This document shows positions 24,700 to 25,391 of a DNA stretch of 25,391 nucleotides, one piece after another. The position numbers and the translations under genes were made by a program. Origin of the DNA: Nitrosomonadaceae bacterium (GTDB lineage Bacteria > Pseudomonadota > Gammaproteobacteria > Burkholderiales > Nitrosomonadaceae); NCBI GenBank assembly GCA_024644425.1, contig JAHELA010000004.1, positions 2,537 through 27,927 on the forward strand, written 5' to 3'. How positions within the stretch are numbered: the stretch's first letter is position 1; each line of letters starts with the position of its first letter. The notes below the pieces were generated by a model that saw nothing but the letters and a program-made list of their open reading frames with translations, was not told the origin of the DNA and did no database searches.

Positions 24700-24717
24700 G
24701 TGCAATATTTTTTGCAC
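24700..24717. other. Weak hairpin between convergent genes
   Basis: GTGCAA and TTGCAC form a 6-bp stem around a T-rich 6-base loop in the 139-base gap between the epimerase (+) and the transglycosylase (-). Neither side has a T tract, so intrinsic termination is doubtful. Nothing else is recognisable in the gap. Confidence 0.25.
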
Positions 24718-24770
24718 ATATACTGTAAGAATAACTGAACGTAGGGGTATAAATTATCAGGGTTGCAGAA

Positions 24771-25391
24771 TTAGCTGCCAAAAGTTCTAGGGCGATATGG
24801 GTGGGTTAGTTTCTTGTAAAGCATCCTAATTTTCTTTACATAGTTTCTGGTCTCAGGATAAGGGGGGATTCCATGGTATTTTTTAACTGCCCCCTCTCCT
24901 GCATTGTATGCTGCGGCAACTAAAGTTACATCTCCCTTGAAAAATGTTAATAACCATTGCAGGTAGGCCATGCCGCCCTTAATATTGTCTTCTGCATTAA
25001 AAGAATTCTTAACATTGAAACGCTTTGCGGTTTCAGGAATAAGTTGCATTAAGCCTCGCGCATTTTTTGGTGATACCGCATGTACATTAAATCCAGACTC
25101 AACAGAAATAATTGCCATGACAAAATGTGGGTCTACTTTATAAAGTGGGGCTAGTTTACTCACTATCTTAAAGATAGAAGCATTGGAATAAGTTATTTTT
25201 ACTCCACTTGCCATTTGTTTTTGAGGTGTTTTTAATAGACAATCTGGAATCGATAACGATGGAGATGCCACGGTATATTGGCTCATTTTTTGGGCGTGAG
25301 TGTGTCCTTGTTTTGCGGCCATAGCAAATAAATGTGAAGCTATACTATCATTTCTCGAAACACCGCGCCCATTGGCATACATCCATCCAAG
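24771..25391 (-). CDS. Sel1-repeat lytic transglycosylase (5' end outside window)
   Basis: The C-terminal 206 residues of a larger protein; the frame stays open to the last base of the window, so the start lies beyond it. The first visible residues read LGWMYANGRGV, then a helix pair ending AAKQGHTHAQKM: one Sel1-like (TPR-like) repeat. After a linker comes a family 1 SLT domain with the catalytic Glu in SVESGF, the SPKNARGLMQLIP motif and AYNAGEGAVKKY near the end. SLT enzymes cut peptidoglycan glycan strands to 1,6-anhydro-muropeptides in the periplasm. Sel1 repeats mediate protein contacts, so this may be a targeted or secretion-linked lysin. The internal ATG at 25382 is not the start because it falls inside the repeat. 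Confidence 0.88.
   Translation of the reverse strand, partial: LGWMYANGRGVSRNDSIASHLFAMAAKQGHTHAQKMSQYTVASPSLSIPDCLLKTPQKQMASGVKITYSNASIFKIVSKLAPLYKVDPHFVMAIISVESGFNVHAVSPKNARGLMQLIPETAKRFNVKNSFNAEDNIKGGMAYLQWLLTFFKGDVTLVAAAYNAGEGAVKKYHGIPPYPETRNYVKKIRMLYKKLTHPYRPRTFGS

Noticed and set aside
24700..24717. Hairpin as an intrinsic terminator of the epimerase gene
   Set aside because: The stem has only 6 bp and no T tract follows on either strand; kept only as a weak structural feature.

Overview
This window reads as a chromosomal segment of a betaproteobacterium, most likely of the Nitrosomonadales (Nitrosomonas-like). That placement is an inference from protein sequences and gene order, not a database result. 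The DNA leans AT-rich. The gene order ftsY-ftsE-ftsX-rpoH, the pair yggS/pilT-pilU, and atpIBEFHAGDC followed by glmU-glmS are all familiar in this group. The genes are overwhelmingly core housekeeping. I see no rRNA, tRNA, CRISPR array, insertion sequence, prophage or toxin-antitoxin locus.

Layout. (1) 1-1557: a small heat-shock protein (hsp20, +) faces the heat-shock sigma factor gene rpoH (-); they share a bidirectional terminator. A near-perfect CIRCE operator sits on the rpoH promoter. (2) 1558-4147: the minus-strand cell-division and secretion block ftsY-ftsE-ftsX. (3) 4236-8321: a plus-strand run of two M16 peptidases (one active, one without the zinc site), rsmD, coaD and a 2[4Fe-4S] ferredoxin. 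(4) 8311-11399: yggS (-), divergent from the twitching-motility ATPases pilT and pilU (+). (5) 11488-18516: the complete nine-gene ATP synthase operon, from a consensus promoter to a strong terminator. (6) 18658-22079: glmU and glmS, separated by a 125-bp partial duplication of the glmU 3' end. (7) 22292-24631: a nucleotide-sugar dehydrogenase and a C4-epimerase of the TviB/TviC (WbpO/WbpP) type. (8) 24771-25391: the 3' part of a Sel1-repeat lytic transglycosylase (-), cut by the window edge.

How the genes connect. GlmS and GlmU make UDP-GlcNAc, the substrate that the two following enzymes would turn into UDP-GalNAc and a UDP-hexosaminuronic acid for surface polysaccharide. hsp20, rpoH and CIRCE form a stress-response corner in which HrcA would control the sigma factor itself. 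FtsE/FtsX and the lytic transglycosylase act on the cell wall, and PilT/PilU on type IV pili.

I did not find a convincing undescribed system. The points most worth a second look are the CIRCE element on rpoH, the divergent tandem copy of the glmU 3' end, and loss of the H-loop histidine in FtsE.
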